Source: Spirochaetota bacterium
GTDB lineage: Bacteria > Spirochaetota > Brachyspiria > Brachyspirales > JACRPF01
DNA: 64,000 nt
Assembly: GCA_016214035.1 (NCBI GenBank)
Contig: JACRPF010000008.1
Coordinates: 1 to 64,000, forward strand
Direction: 5' to 3'
Below are positions 43,876 to 53,463 of the stretch, one piece after another; the first letter of the stretch is position 1; every line of letters starts with the position of its first letter. A program made the translations under genes and the position numbers. The notes beneath the pieces are model-generated. The model ran no database searches. It was not told where the DNA came from and saw only the letters and a program-made list of their open reading frames with translations.

Positions 43876-43911
43876 TCGAAAAATGATATCTCTCATTTTT
43901 ATCATTTTTCC
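43876..43911 (-). terminator. AT-rich hairpin, terminator of the gene at 44027
   Basis: GAAAAATGATA and TATCATTTTTC arms around a 13-base loop. It lies downstream of the leftward gene at 44027–44677 and upstream of the rpmG promoter, so it can separate the two transcripts. Confidence 0.5.
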
Positions 43912-44026
43912 GGACCTTTTTATACATTTTCTGCTTTTTTGGTGAAAAACGCATATTCATGACCGTGGACATGTGCATAATACATGCCAGATTTATCAAT
44001 GCAGGGAATTATCCGGCGGGATGAAT

Positions 44027-44677
44027 CTATTTTACTTTTGTTCTGAATTCCCTAAACTCGCTGTCAACATATGAACTGTCGACACCGGGCTTGCCGGACT
44101 TGACTGCATCGGCGGTAAACTGCAGCTGCTTTTCCCACACGAGCGAACCATCCATGGCCTTTACGGTCCCGGTGATGCCTGCGGTGTTCATAACCAGCCG
44201 CACGCGATATGGCGTGTTGAACTTCCATTCGCTTATACTTTTCTCGTCGATGGTATTTACATTCTTATTATAATTCCACTGGCCGTTGTAGTTCTGCGAC
44301 AGCTCTATGAAATGCGCTTCTTTGAACTGCTTCGGTCCTTCAACGAGAGCCACATGCCAGTAATTGCTCGGATTCTGAAAAATAATCACACCGGCGATCT
44401 TCCACTGGTCGGCCAATCCCTTTTTTATGGTGATCACCGCTTCAGCTTTTATGTCGGTACCCGCCGGCGCATTTTTCACCACAGTAAATTCTTTTCCTTC
44501 ACAGAGGCTGGTGAACGCCCCGTTAACCACCTTCCATTTGTCGGACGCCAGCATCCAGTTTGCCGTGACAGAACCCTCTGTCGTATATTTTGAAAAATCG
44601 TCCATGAACGAAAAATCCTCTGCACACAGAAGCGTAATCACGGTCAACATGAATAATGATACAGATAGTTTTTTCAT
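44027..44677 (-). CDS. Secreted LamG/DUF1080-like protein
   Basis: 216 residues from ATG 44677 (GAGGAG upstream; the longer frame adds 33 residues with no site). Signal peptide of about 18 residues ends 'LLCA'. The mature part is a single beta-sandwich with concanavalin-like pattern: 'FMDDFSKYTTEG', 'WKVVNGAFTSLCEGKEF', 'AGVIIFQNPSNYWHVALVEG', 'TPYRVRLVMNTAGITGTVKAMDG'. This is the layout of small DUF1080/laminin-G-like carbohydrate-binding or hydrolase domains. No catalytic residues can be named. Probably periplasmic or extracellular. Divergent from the iclR-like gene. Confidence 0.72.
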   Translation of the reverse strand: MKKLSVSLFMLTVITLLCAEDFSFMDDFSKYTTEGSVTANWMLASDKWKVVNGAFTSLCEGKEFTVVKNAPAGTDIKAEAVITIKKGLADQWKIAGVIIFQNPSNYWHVALVEGPKQFKEAHFIELSQNYNGQWNYNKNVNTIDEKSISEWKFNTPYRVRLVMNTAGITGTVKAMDGSLVWEKQLQFTADAVKSGKPGVDSSYVDSEFREFRTKVK

Positions 44678-44765
44678 ACGACACTCCTCAGCTACTCTTC
44701 CGGTATTATACTGTATTTTCATCGGTTTGCAAAGACATGGCACATGAAAACGCAATAATATGCGC

Positions 44766-44794
44766 TTGACTTTCACAACTCCGGGTATTATAGT
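44766..44794 (+). promoter_or_regulatory. Sigma-70 promoter of the IclR-type regulator
   Basis: TTGACT, 17 bases, TATAGT. The transcript start would fall near 44801, just before the palindrome at 44817. Confidence 0.7.
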
Positions 44795-44816
44795 ATATTC
44801 ACATTATTAAATATAT

Positions 44817-44833
44817 GTTCAATATTATTAAAC
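44817..44833 (+). promoter_or_regulatory. Candidate autoregulatory operator of the IclR-type regulator
   Basis: GTTCAATATTATTAAAC, a near-perfect 17-base palindrome (GTTYAATA/TATTRAAC around a central base). It is located between the predicted transcript start and the start codon, the usual place for an IclR-family self-repression site. Confidence 0.5.
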
Positions 44834-44841
44834 AATAATTT

Positions 44842-45603
44842 ATGAAGATTCAAGCACTGGAACGCGGACTCGCCATCGCACGGTATGCGGCAGAGTCGGC
44901 AAACGGGCTTACTCTCACCGAACTTGCCCATCTGACCGGACTCAACAAGACAACGGTGTACCATCTGGCTCAGACACTGGTCGCCGAAGGGCTTTTGGAT
45001 AAGGACGCGAGGGCGCTCTACCGTATCGGCCCGCTGCCAGCAGCGCTCATGAACGATGCACGGAGGAACAGCCGTGAATCGCTGGTACGCGAGACGCTGA
45101 TACCGGTCCATCGGTTGTATCCCGAAGCAAGCCTCATCGTTGCCGAGCTGGGTGACGCTGAACTGTTTTCCCGCTACATGCTGCAGGAGGGCAAACCGGG
45201 TTCATTCGTACGAAGCGATGACATGACGCTGAATCCGTATCTCACCGTAGCGGGAGTGTTGTTCTTTGCGTTTCTGCCCGAAGAGCGTCTGCGCGGACTC
45301 CGGCTGCACCATCCATTCGATTATAAAGGAAAAGAAACCTGGGGCAGTGAAGCGGCATTCAACGCGTGCGTCATGCGTGCCCGGGATCGCGGCTGGTCCG
45401 ATACCGCCGAGATCGTTCCGAAAGAACTGTTCAAGATCGGCATTCCTGTTTTCGACCCGCAGCAGAACCTCATCGCGACGATCACGTTTAATTGCCATAA
45501 AAGATATGCGTCATCACCGGCAAAGATCCGGCGCGACCTGATGGCGGCAGCCTCGATTATCGGCGGGACAGCCCCGCATGAGAATAAAAGCACAAAGATC
45601 TAA
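44842..45603 (+). CDS. IclR-family transcriptional regulator
   Basis: 253 residues. The N-terminal winged helix-turn-helix spans about 1–60 ('LTLTELAHLTGLNKTTVYHLAQTLVAEGLL'). The C-terminal effector domain covers about 75–240 with 'EASLIVAELGDAELFSRYM' and 'DRGWSDTAEIVPKELFKIGIPVFDPQQNLIATI', which are typical of the IclR ligand fold. Family members usually repress catabolic genes until a small aromatic or sugar-acid ligand binds. The two FAD oxidoreductase genes follow within 10 and 19 bases, so they are the obvious targets. Promoter and operator are visible upstream. Confidence 0.88.
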   Translation: MKIQALERGLAIARYAAESANGLTLTELAHLTGLNKTTVYHLAQTLVAEGLLDKDARALYRIGPLPAALMNDARRNSRESLVRETLIPVHRLYPEASLIVAELGDAELFSRYMLQEGKPGSFVRSDDMTLNPYLTVAGVLFFAFLPEERLRGLRLHHPFDYKGKETWGSEAAFNACVMRARDRGWSDTAEIVPKELFKIGIPVFDPQQNLIATITFNCHKRYASSPAKIRRDLMAAASIIGGTAPHENKSTKI

Positions 45604-45613
45604 GGAGAGCACC

Positions 45614-46795
45614 ATGTTTGAAAAATCGTATGATGTAGCCGTCTGCGGCGGCGGGATTGCAGGAGCGGCGGCGGCAATCGCTTCCGCGCGCCAGGGTAAA
45701 AAAACGGTATTCATCGAGAAGACCGTAATGAGCGGCGGACTTGCCACCACCGGTCTCATCTATATCTATCTGCCGCTGTGTGACGGATACGGTACCCAGG
45801 TGCTCTTCGGCATTGCGGAGGAACTGCTCCTTGCAAGTCTCAAATACGGTCCGGGCAATATCCCGAACTGGCGTATCGGCAAAAACGCGGAAGAAGCGAA
45901 ACGATACCGCATCATCTTTTCACCGGCATCATTCACGCTCGCCATCGATGAACTCCTCGTCAATGCCGGCGTTGACATCTGGTACGACACGCTCATCTGC
46001 GGCGCACAGGTAGAGAACGGACGCCTTACCGCCGTCGAAGTTGAAAATAAAAGCGGACGCGGACGCATCAATGCGAAATGCTTTGTCGATGCCACCGGCG
46101 ACGCCGATGTCGCGCATTTTGCGGGATTGGATTGTCCGACAGCCCAGAATGCCCTCGCCTTCTGGGTTCTTGAACATGCGAAAGGCGCGAAGTGGAGACT
46201 TGAGGGTTCCATCGAATCGGTATCGATGCACGCTGACGGAGGGTCCATCGATAAAAAACGCGGTATGAGCGGCATAGATGGAGCGGAGGTCACGAAGTTC
46301 ATCCTTGACGGCCGCGCAAAATATCTTGCACGGCTGAAAAAGGAATATGCATCCGGCAATCAGTCACGCACTACCCTGTTCCCGCTCACACTTCCATCTA
46401 TGGCGCAATTCCGCACCACGCGTCACATCCCCGCGCTGTATAAACTCCGCGACGGCGAAGACTGGAAGCACTTCGACGACTCCATCGGCATGACGGCAGA
46501 CTGGCGGAAATCCGGTTTTGTGTGGGAAATTCCCTACCGGAGCATGGTCCCCGTGGGACTGAAAAACCTCGTGGCAGCGGGACGCTGTACCGCCGCGGAA
46601 GAGGACGCATGGGAAGTAACCCGCGTCATCCCGACTGCGGCGCTCACCGGTGAAGCGGCAGGAACCGCAGCGGCACTCTGTGCCGATAAAGGTATATCCC
46701 CTGACGAATTGCCGGTAACCGTACTGCAGGATGCGCTTCGCAAAGCGGGCAATAAGATACACCTGGAAGACGTGGGCCTTGCACCGAAAAAGTAG
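45614..46795 (+). CDS. FAD-dependent oxidoreductase
   Basis: 393 residues from ATG 45614 (AAGGAG upstream). PF12831-type flavoprotein: dinucleotide fold GGGIAG at about 12–17, 'VMSGGLATTGLIYIYLPLCDG' after the first beta-alpha-beta, 'CFVDATGDADVAHFAG' for the second FAD contact, and 'LVAAGRCTAAEEDAWEVTRVIPTAALTGEAAGTAAALC' near the C-terminus. Relatives in polysaccharide-degrading bacteria often sit beside glycosidase genes. The reaction is unknown. It lacks the discoidin-like tail of the paralogue at 16395. Second gene of the IclR operon. Confidence 0.85.
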   Translation: MFEKSYDVAVCGGGIAGAAAAIASARQGKKTVFIEKTVMSGGLATTGLIYIYLPLCDGYGTQVLFGIAEELLLASLKYGPGNIPNWRIGKNAEEAKRYRIIFSPASFTLAIDELLVNAGVDIWYDTLICGAQVENGRLTAVEVENKSGRGRINAKCFVDATGDADVAHFAGLDCPTAQNALAFWVLEHAKGAKWRLEGSIESVSMHADGGSIDKKRGMSGIDGAEVTKFILDGRAKYLARLKKEYASGNQSRTTLFPLTLPSMAQFRTTRHIPALYKLRDGEDWKHFDDSIGMTADWRKSGFVWEIPYRSMVPVGLKNLVAAGRCTAAEEDAWEVTRVIPTAALTGEAAGTAAALCADKGISPDELPVTVLQDALRKAGNKIHLEDVGLAPKK

Positions 46796-46814
46796 CAGCA
46801 TTCAGGAAACAGTT

Positions 46815-48086
46815 ATGGAAGAAACCATGCAGGGGCGGTATGATGTCATTGTCGCTGGAGGCGGAAGCGCCGGGATCTGCGCGGCACTGCAGGCGGCACG
46901 CGCCGGGGCAAGAACAGCACTGATTGAAATGACGGGAGTACTCGGCGGAACTACGACAGCCGGCGGAGTGAATTTTCCCGGATTGTTCCACGCTTGGGGA
47001 AAACAGGTGATCAAAGGCATCGGATGGGAGCTGGTTGAAAAAACGGTTGCACTTGACCGCGGCATCATGCCTGATTTCTCCGGAACACCAAAACGGCACT
47101 GGGAACAGCAGGTACACATCAATCCTTATGTCTTCGCATGCGTTTCAGAGGAGGAATGCTTACGCGCAGGGGTATCGCTCAGGTATCACGAGATCATGGC
47201 GAATCTTTCGTATATCGCTGATGCATGGCACGTAGACACCATCGGTAAAAGCGGCGTGGCGGCGCATCTCACGGCGAAGGAGATCATCGACTGCACCGGT
47301 GACGCCGACATCATCCGTATGTCGGGATACGCTTGCGAAACAAGCGAGACCCGTCAGCCGGGCACGCTCATGATCAGCTTCGACGGTTATGATATCAACA
47401 CGCTGGACCGCGATAGAATAGATGAAGAATACCGCAAAGCGCTTTCCGATGGACGCCTGATCCCCGGCGACTTCGCACAGTCGAAAACCGCATTCATGCC
47501 GTTCCTTCGCGGACACGGAGGGAATCAGGTGCACATCTTCGGCGCGGACTCATCCACCGCCGCAAAGAAAACCGATGCGGACATCCGCGGACGCGCGGCG
47601 GCATTACGACTGCTTCGGTTCATGCGTACGCTCCCCGGCTGTGAAAAGACATTCATTAAATCGATGTCGCTTACCACCGGCATACGCGAGACATATCGTA
47701 TCGCGGGCGAATATACCATCACCCATGACGATTATATCTCTGGAAGGAAGTTCGATGATTCGGTGTGCTATTCGTTCTACCCAATCGATGTGCATGACGA
47801 GAATGGCGTTATACCGAAACCGCTCAACCCGGGGACGGTACCATCCGTACCGCTCAGGGCGCTCATCCCGGCGGGTAGCGGACATATCCTTGCCGCCGGA
47901 CGTATCATCTCAAGCGACCGGCTCGCGAACTCGGCACTCCGTATTCAGGCGACATGCATGGCAACGGGCCAGGCGGCTGGAGCGGCGGCGGCCCTGGCTT
48001 CACACGGCGGCATCACGCCCTCAGCGGTTGCACAATCGGAACTTCGCACAATTCTTGAAACACATGGCGCGATAATTCCGGTTTGA
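46815..48086 (+). CDS. FAD-dependent oxidoreductase
   Basis: 423 residues from ATG 46815 (CAGGAAACAG upstream). Same PF12831 family: GGGSAG at about 15–20, 'VLGGTTTAGGVNFPGLFHAWG', 'IIDCTGDADIIRMSG', and a closing 'ILAAGRIISSDRLANSALRIQATCMATGQAAGAAAAL'. Similar to but clearly distinct from its neighbour at 45614, so an old duplication rather than a recent one. Third gene of the IclR operon. The stop is followed by a stem-loop at 48100–48126 and the pheS promoter. Substrate unknown. Confidence 0.85.
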   Translation: MEETMQGRYDVIVAGGGSAGICAALQAARAGARTALIEMTGVLGGTTTAGGVNFPGLFHAWGKQVIKGIGWELVEKTVALDRGIMPDFSGTPKRHWEQQVHINPYVFACVSEEECLRAGVSLRYHEIMANLSYIADAWHVDTIGKSGVAAHLTAKEIIDCTGDADIIRMSGYACETSETRQPGTLMISFDGYDINTLDRDRIDEEYRKALSDGRLIPGDFAQSKTAFMPFLRGHGGNQVHIFGADSSTAAKKTDADIRGRAAALRLLRFMRTLPGCEKTFIKSMSLTTGIRETYRIAGEYTITHDDYISGRKFDDSVCYSFYPIDVHDENGVIPKPLNPGTVPSVPLRALIPAGSGHILAAGRIISSDRLANSALRIQATCMATGQAAGAAAALASHGGITPSAVAQSELRTILETHGAIIPV

Positions 48087-48099
48087 CGCCGACGTTGAC

Positions 48100-48126
48100 C
48101 GGACAGTAACGTGTTAATCCTGTCCG
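48100..48126 (+). terminator. Weak stem-loop after the FAD oxidoreductase operon
   Basis: CGGACAG and CTGTCCG arms around a 13-base loop, without a T-run. It could be a rho-dependent end or a spacer stem before the pheS promoter. Confidence 0.3.
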
Positions 48127-48139
48127 CGACGGCGCGAAT

Positions 48140-48168
48140 TTGCGCAAACAGCTTCTTTATAGTATACT
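48140..48168 (+). promoter_or_regulatory. Sigma-70 promoter of pheS
   Basis: TTGCGC, 17 bases, TATACT. The leader of about 25 bases is too short for a T-box or a phenylalanine attenuator, so pheS is probably not controlled that way. Confidence 0.6.
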
Positions 48169-48198
48169 ACCGCAACTTTCCTGAAGGACGAAGAGCTC

Positions 48199-49218
<1,020 letters not shown>

Positions 49219-49447
49219 ATACAGGCATAAACTGACCGTCGCAAGTCCGCGTAAATGTGTACGTATCACGATTGTGTTGTTCTTAAATGAGAATCCTACT
49301 ACAAGTGGTGTCGCTCTCGCAATCCATCCCGGATTGCTGGCGCTAGCGAACGCGGGCAAAGTACATTACCCGGTATTGTCGCACATCGTGTGCGGTCCAA
49401 GACGAGTGCTCAGACTAGCTGTTGCAAAATAAGCCCGCGTATTCCGC

Positions 49448-50224
49448 TTATGGCGTAGCAATTTTCTGTCTCTTATAATCCCGCGGCGACAGCAGCAGAT
49501 ATTTCTTGAATATTTTACTGAAAAATTTCTCGTCGCTGAACCCCACGTTCTTCGCAACCACGTTCACCGGAATATCCTGCGCGAGCATCTCCTTGGCGCA
49601 CTGGAGGCGGTACTTGAGCAGATACTGCATCGGCGTGAGTCCCATGATATCGCGAAACATCCGTATGAAGTAGAACTTGTTGATGCCGATGCCGTCGGCA
49701 AGTTTTTCGAGCGACAGATCCGCCGCATAGCTGTCATGGATGATGTTCAGCGCCTTGAGCACGCGCTCGTCGCTGACATATTCAAACTTCGCCTGTTTGC
49801 TCATTTCTATCAGAAGCGCTTTGATGAGCGCCGCAAAGGTATCGTACGGCCGTTCCTGCGACTGCGTCATCTGTTCGAGTATCTTGACAAAGTGAAACGC
49901 TATCGAATCCTTGACGACTTTATACGCTACGAGTTCATTGGTCACATCGGGATTCGCCACGATATGGAACCAGAGTATGCGGACAGGGTCGGCTTTATTA
50001 TGGAAAAGATGATACGGACGGTTTGACGGAAACAGATACAGATGTCCGTGTTTGAGCGGCACCGGCTTGGTTGTCTCGCTTTCGTAATACGCTTCGCCGC
50101 CGTAGATATATTTGAAACGGTGGAACAGACAGCTCTTTGACTCACGTACCTCCCACGTCTGCGGACAGGTCAGATATCCGAGCTGTTTCGGGAGAAGTGT
50201 TATCGCGCTTGCTGCTATGTTCAT
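49448..50224 (-). CDS. AraC-family transcriptional regulator
   Basis: 258 residues from ATG 50224; the 21-residue upstream extension lies in promoter sequence. N-terminal cupin-like domain (about 20–110: 'KYIYGGEAYYESETTKPVPLKHGHLYLFPSNRPYHLFH'), C-terminal AraC double helix-turn-helix ('LSLEKLADGIGINKFYFIRMFRDIMGLTPMQYLLKYRL' and 'NVVAKNVGFSDEKFFSKIFKKYLLLSPRDYKR'). It is divergent from the GH106-like hydrolase gene with ~155 bases between, so it most likely controls that gene and the esterase beyond. Confidence 0.88.
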   Translation of the reverse strand: MNIAASAITLLPKQLGYLTCPQTWEVRESKSCLFHRFKYIYGGEAYYESETTKPVPLKHGHLYLFPSNRPYHLFHNKADPVRILWFHIVANPDVTNELVAYKVVKDSIAFHFVKILEQMTQSQERPYDTFAALIKALLIEMSKQAKFEYVSDERVLKALNIIHDSYAADLSLEKLADGIGINKFYFIRMFRDIMGLTPMQYLLKYRLQCAKEMLAQDIPVNVVAKNVGFSDEKFFSKIFKKYLLLSPRDYKRQKIATP

Positions 50225-50254
50225 ATACCGGTCTTTATACCTTTTGGTTACTTT

Positions 50255-50282
50255 GTTATACCACAGGGGAGGAGAAATGCAA
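50255..50282 (-). promoter_or_regulatory. Sigma-70 promoter of the second AraC gene
   Basis: Minus strand: TTGCAT, 16 bases, TATAAC, placing the transcript start near 50247, upstream of ATG 50224. Confidence 0.55.
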
Positions 50283-50378
50283 TGCAAATAATCTCACAAT
50301 AGCGACAAAAAAGCGCACGTCAAATGGACAAAAAAGATATATACTATCAACATATTAAACCGTGATGGAAATGCTGCT

Positions 50379-53252
50379 ATGAAAACGAAGAAATCGCTCA
50401 TGTCTCCCGGGTTCTACCCCTTCTGGTTCTGGAACGACCGTCTAGAAGAAACCGAGATCCGCCGGCAGATCCGTGAAATGTCTTCGCAAGGCATCAAGGG
50501 ATTTTATGTCCATTCCCGGCAGGGCCTTGAACAGCCGTATCTTTCGGAAGCATTCTTTACCATGCTCGATGCCGCAATAGATGAAGCGGCAAAACATGAC
50601 ATGACGGTACATCTCTATGACGAATACCCCTACCCGAGCGGTATCGCCGGAGGCGAGGTGGTGGCCGGAGAACCGGGGCTCTATGCAACGCGGCTTCATC
50701 ATAAAAAATATACAATTGACGGCGGAAATGTACGGCTCGAATTACCGAACGGAAAACTGCTTGCCGCAACCCTTTATCCCCTCAATGACGGCAAAACGGA
50801 TTGGAAACACGGCGCGGATGTCCGCAATCACATCGGCATGGTGCTCACCGATGAGACTTATGAAGAGACCGGCCTCACGTCGTATAACCGGAAACGGTAT
50901 TTTACATCAGAGCCGAAGCCGGTACTTGAGATTACACTCCCGGAAAAGAAGTATATCCTTATCGTAAGCGTACAGCAGGTAATCGAGCGGTTCAAGTACT
51001 GGGGACAGCTCCCCGACGTACTTAATCCCGAAGTCGCGAAACGATTCATCGCCATGACACATGAACGGTATAAAAAACGATACGGAAAACTCTTCGACAA
51101 ACGTATGCCGTCAATTTTCATCGATGAAGTCGCACCCGAATGGTCGACGCTTGTACCGGCCGCATTCAAGAAACGTTACGGCTACGACCTTATCGGATCG
51201 ATGAGTGCTCTCGCCGATGAATCACATCCGCGTCATGCTGATGTCGCCAGCGACCTCAACCGGCTAACCTATGAGATGTTCTGCCGGTCGTTCGAAAAAC
51301 CGATAGCCCTCTGGTGCAGAAAGAACGGCATCGCATACACCGGAGAGAAACCGTCATATCGCCTGTCGCAGCTGAAACTCATGGATATACCCGGCTGCGA
51401 CCCCGGCCACACCAAGGCGGGCGCAAAACCCGACATCATGCAGCACACCATACGCGGCAACGCGAAAGCCGCCGCATCGGCTGCGTACTTCTACGGCAAA
51501 CGGGGCGCCATCTGCGAATGCTACCACAGCATGGGATGGAGTTCAACGCTCGAGGACGCCAAACTCATCGCCGATATGCTGCTCCTCGCCGGGATAACGT
51601 ATCTCACGCCGCATGCATTCTTCTATACAACACACGCGCTCAAGAAACACGACGCGCCGCCCACATTCTTTTTCCAGATGCCGTTCTGGCCGCTCTTCGG
51701 CAATCTCTCGCGTCACATCGATGAAATCGGACAGTTGCTTGCCGGGACATATATCGACGCCGAAGTGCTCGTAGTGGACCCGCACGCCGGAATGCCGACA
51801 CCTGAAGATGAAACTTTTTATTCGTCGATGCTCTGGGCGCTTGCCGGAGCGCATATCGATTTTCATATTGTCGATACCGACATTCTGGAAAGCGGCACCA
51901 TACGGGAGAAGAGAGTACATATCAAAGATATCAGCGCCCGCATCGTCATCGTACCGCCGCAGCGGGTTATAGAAAAGGAACTACGGATATGGCTTTCTCA
52001 ATTTAAGGCAAAAGGCGGTATCGTCATCGATGCGGAACGCGTAGATCATGACACAGCAGCATTCATTACGTCGGTAACAAAAAAGGCGTCTCCATCGCTC
52101 AGTATTCATGTTAACGGAAAAGAAATCACCGATGTGCTCACCGTAAAACGAAAGAAAAAAAGCGGCACACTGTGGTTTGTGGTCAATACCGGCGGCACGG
52201 CATATGATGCGGAGATATCAACAGAAACATCTCTCAGCGAACACATTCTGTCAGGAAATCAGCCTCCGTCATTGCAGAAGGCGGGAAAAAGCTATCGACG
52301 TGTCATCCATCCGTTTGAATCTTTCATGCTGAAAGCCGGAAGCGATGAGACCGCATCGCCCGCAGCTATAACCGTTCACGCTGAAACTATGATGAAGGTC
52401 AAACCGCAGCATAAAAACCTCCTGCGCATGTACGACTGGACGATGTCGCTTCTCGACGAACAGGGTATTGCACGTGAAAGCGCGGTGGTTCCGGCACTGC
52501 CGCTGTCGAATCAGCTTGAAAAGGGAAAGTTCACTTTTATGCCGAAAACATCGCGCGGTTTCGGCACCGTACCGCTCATCACATTCCCGCCGCTCTCGGT
52601 GCGGTATGAGTATCACTTCACCTGCGATTATTCCGGCGATGTGCTGCTCGTCATGGAACCGGGGTCGATAAAGGGCGCATGGACAATTACCGTGAATGAT
52701 GCGGTTATTACCGCCAAAGACTTCGCATCCTGCAACGCTCATGTACGCGGGAGCCTTGGTGCGGTAGTAACTCCTTTCCTGAAACAGGGCGACAATAGCA
52801 TACGCGTATCGGTTAACACCGCCCGTGCCGACGACGGCCTCATCAATGCGCTGTATCTCGCCGGTGATTTCGGTGTGCGTATCAGCCCGCCCGCTATCAC
52901 AAAGCCCGTGACCGACGGCGGGTTTGAATGTCATGAAAAAAACCTTCTGCCGTATTATGCGGGAGTCATCGAATATGATACTTCGTTCCAGATCGACAAA
53001 CTTCCCGCAGGTGATGACGTGCTTGTCAACATCGACTTCGGTATTCCGCTGCATGATGCCGCTGAACTATCGGTAAACGGCGGCGACTGGCGGCCCCTGC
53101 TCTGGGAACCGCGCCGGATTATGATGCCCGTCAGCGGACTACGGCACGGAAAGAACAGCCTTGCAATAAAAGTATACACAACGCTTATCCGGTCGTTCGA
53201 AGGGATGCGTTTCAATCATGCAACGCATCGCTACGAACCGGTCAGCGATTAG
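50379..53252 (+). CDS. GH106-like (alpha-L-rhamnosidase-type) glycoside hydrolase
   Basis: 957 residues, no clear signal peptide. The opening 'SPGFYPFWFWNDRLEETEIRRQI' and 'GIKGFYVHSRQGLEQPYLS' followed by 'HDMTVHLYDEYPYPSGIAGGEVV' are the hallmark start of GH106 and GH106-like proteins. The middle region includes 'DAKLIADMLLLAGITYLTPHAF', another family block, and the C-terminal ~250 residues are a beta-sandwich ('FGIPLHDAAELSVNGGDWRPLLW'). GH106 enzymes remove L-rhamnose from pectic RG-I side chains and related glycans. The exact substrate here is inferred from family only. Divergent AraC regulator upstream, LamG-esterase downstream. Confidence 0.78.
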   Translation: MKTKKSLMSPGFYPFWFWNDRLEETEIRRQIREMSSQGIKGFYVHSRQGLEQPYLSEAFFTMLDAAIDEAAKHDMTVHLYDEYPYPSGIAGGEVVAGEPGLYATRLHHKKYTIDGGNVRLELPNGKLLAATLYPLNDGKTDWKHGADVRNHIGMVLTDETYEETGLTSYNRKRYFTSEPKPVLEITLPEKKYILIVSVQQVIERFKYWGQLPDVLNPEVAKRFIAMTHERYKKRYGKLFDKRMPSIFIDEVAPEWSTLVPAAFKKRYGYDLIGSMSALADESHPRHADVASDLNRLTYEMFCRSFEKPIALWCRKNGIAYTGEKPSYRLSQLKLMDIPGCDPGHTKAGAKPDIMQHTIRGNAKAAASAAYFYGKRGAICECYHSMGWSSTLEDAKLIADMLLLAGITYLTPHAFFYTTHALKKHDAPPTFFFQMPFWPLFGNLSRHIDEIGQLLAGTYIDAEVLVVDPHAGMPTPEDETFYSSMLWALAGAHIDFHIVDTDILESGTIREKRVHIKDISARIVIVPPQRVIEKELRIWLSQFKAKGGIVIDAERVDHDTAAFITSVTKKASPSLSIHVNGKEITDVLTVKRKKKSGTLWFVVNTGGTAYDAEISTETSLSEHILSGNQPPSLQKAGKSYRRVIHPFESFMLKAGSDETASPAAITVHAETMMKVKPQHKNLLRMYDWTMSLLDEQGIARESAVVPALPLSNQLEKGKFTFMPKTSRGFGTVPLITFPPLSVRYEYHFTCDYSGDVLLVMEPGSIKGAWTITVNDAVITAKDFASCNAHVRGSLGAVVTPFLKQGDNSIRVSVNTARADDGLINALYLAGDFGVRISPPAITKPVTDGGFECHEKNLLPYYAGVIEYDTSFQIDKLPAGDDVLVNIDFGIPLHDAAELSVNGGDWRPLLWEPRRIMMPVSGLRHGKNSLAIKVYTTLIRSFEGMRFNHATHRYEPVSD

Positions 53253-53463
53253 TACTACAGACCATCACGGAGGATTATTGCGGCTTCATGAAAAAGGTCA
53301 TCACCGTCATGAACGCACCGGTACGCGGAGATGGATATTTCAATCCTCTGAAATAAACATCGGCACCCGCCTCTTGCCAAATACTGCAAATACCTGCCAA
53401 AATATGCATTGACGGTCCTCGACCGCTGACATATACTTCTACTAAGTACCTGAGGAGATGAAT

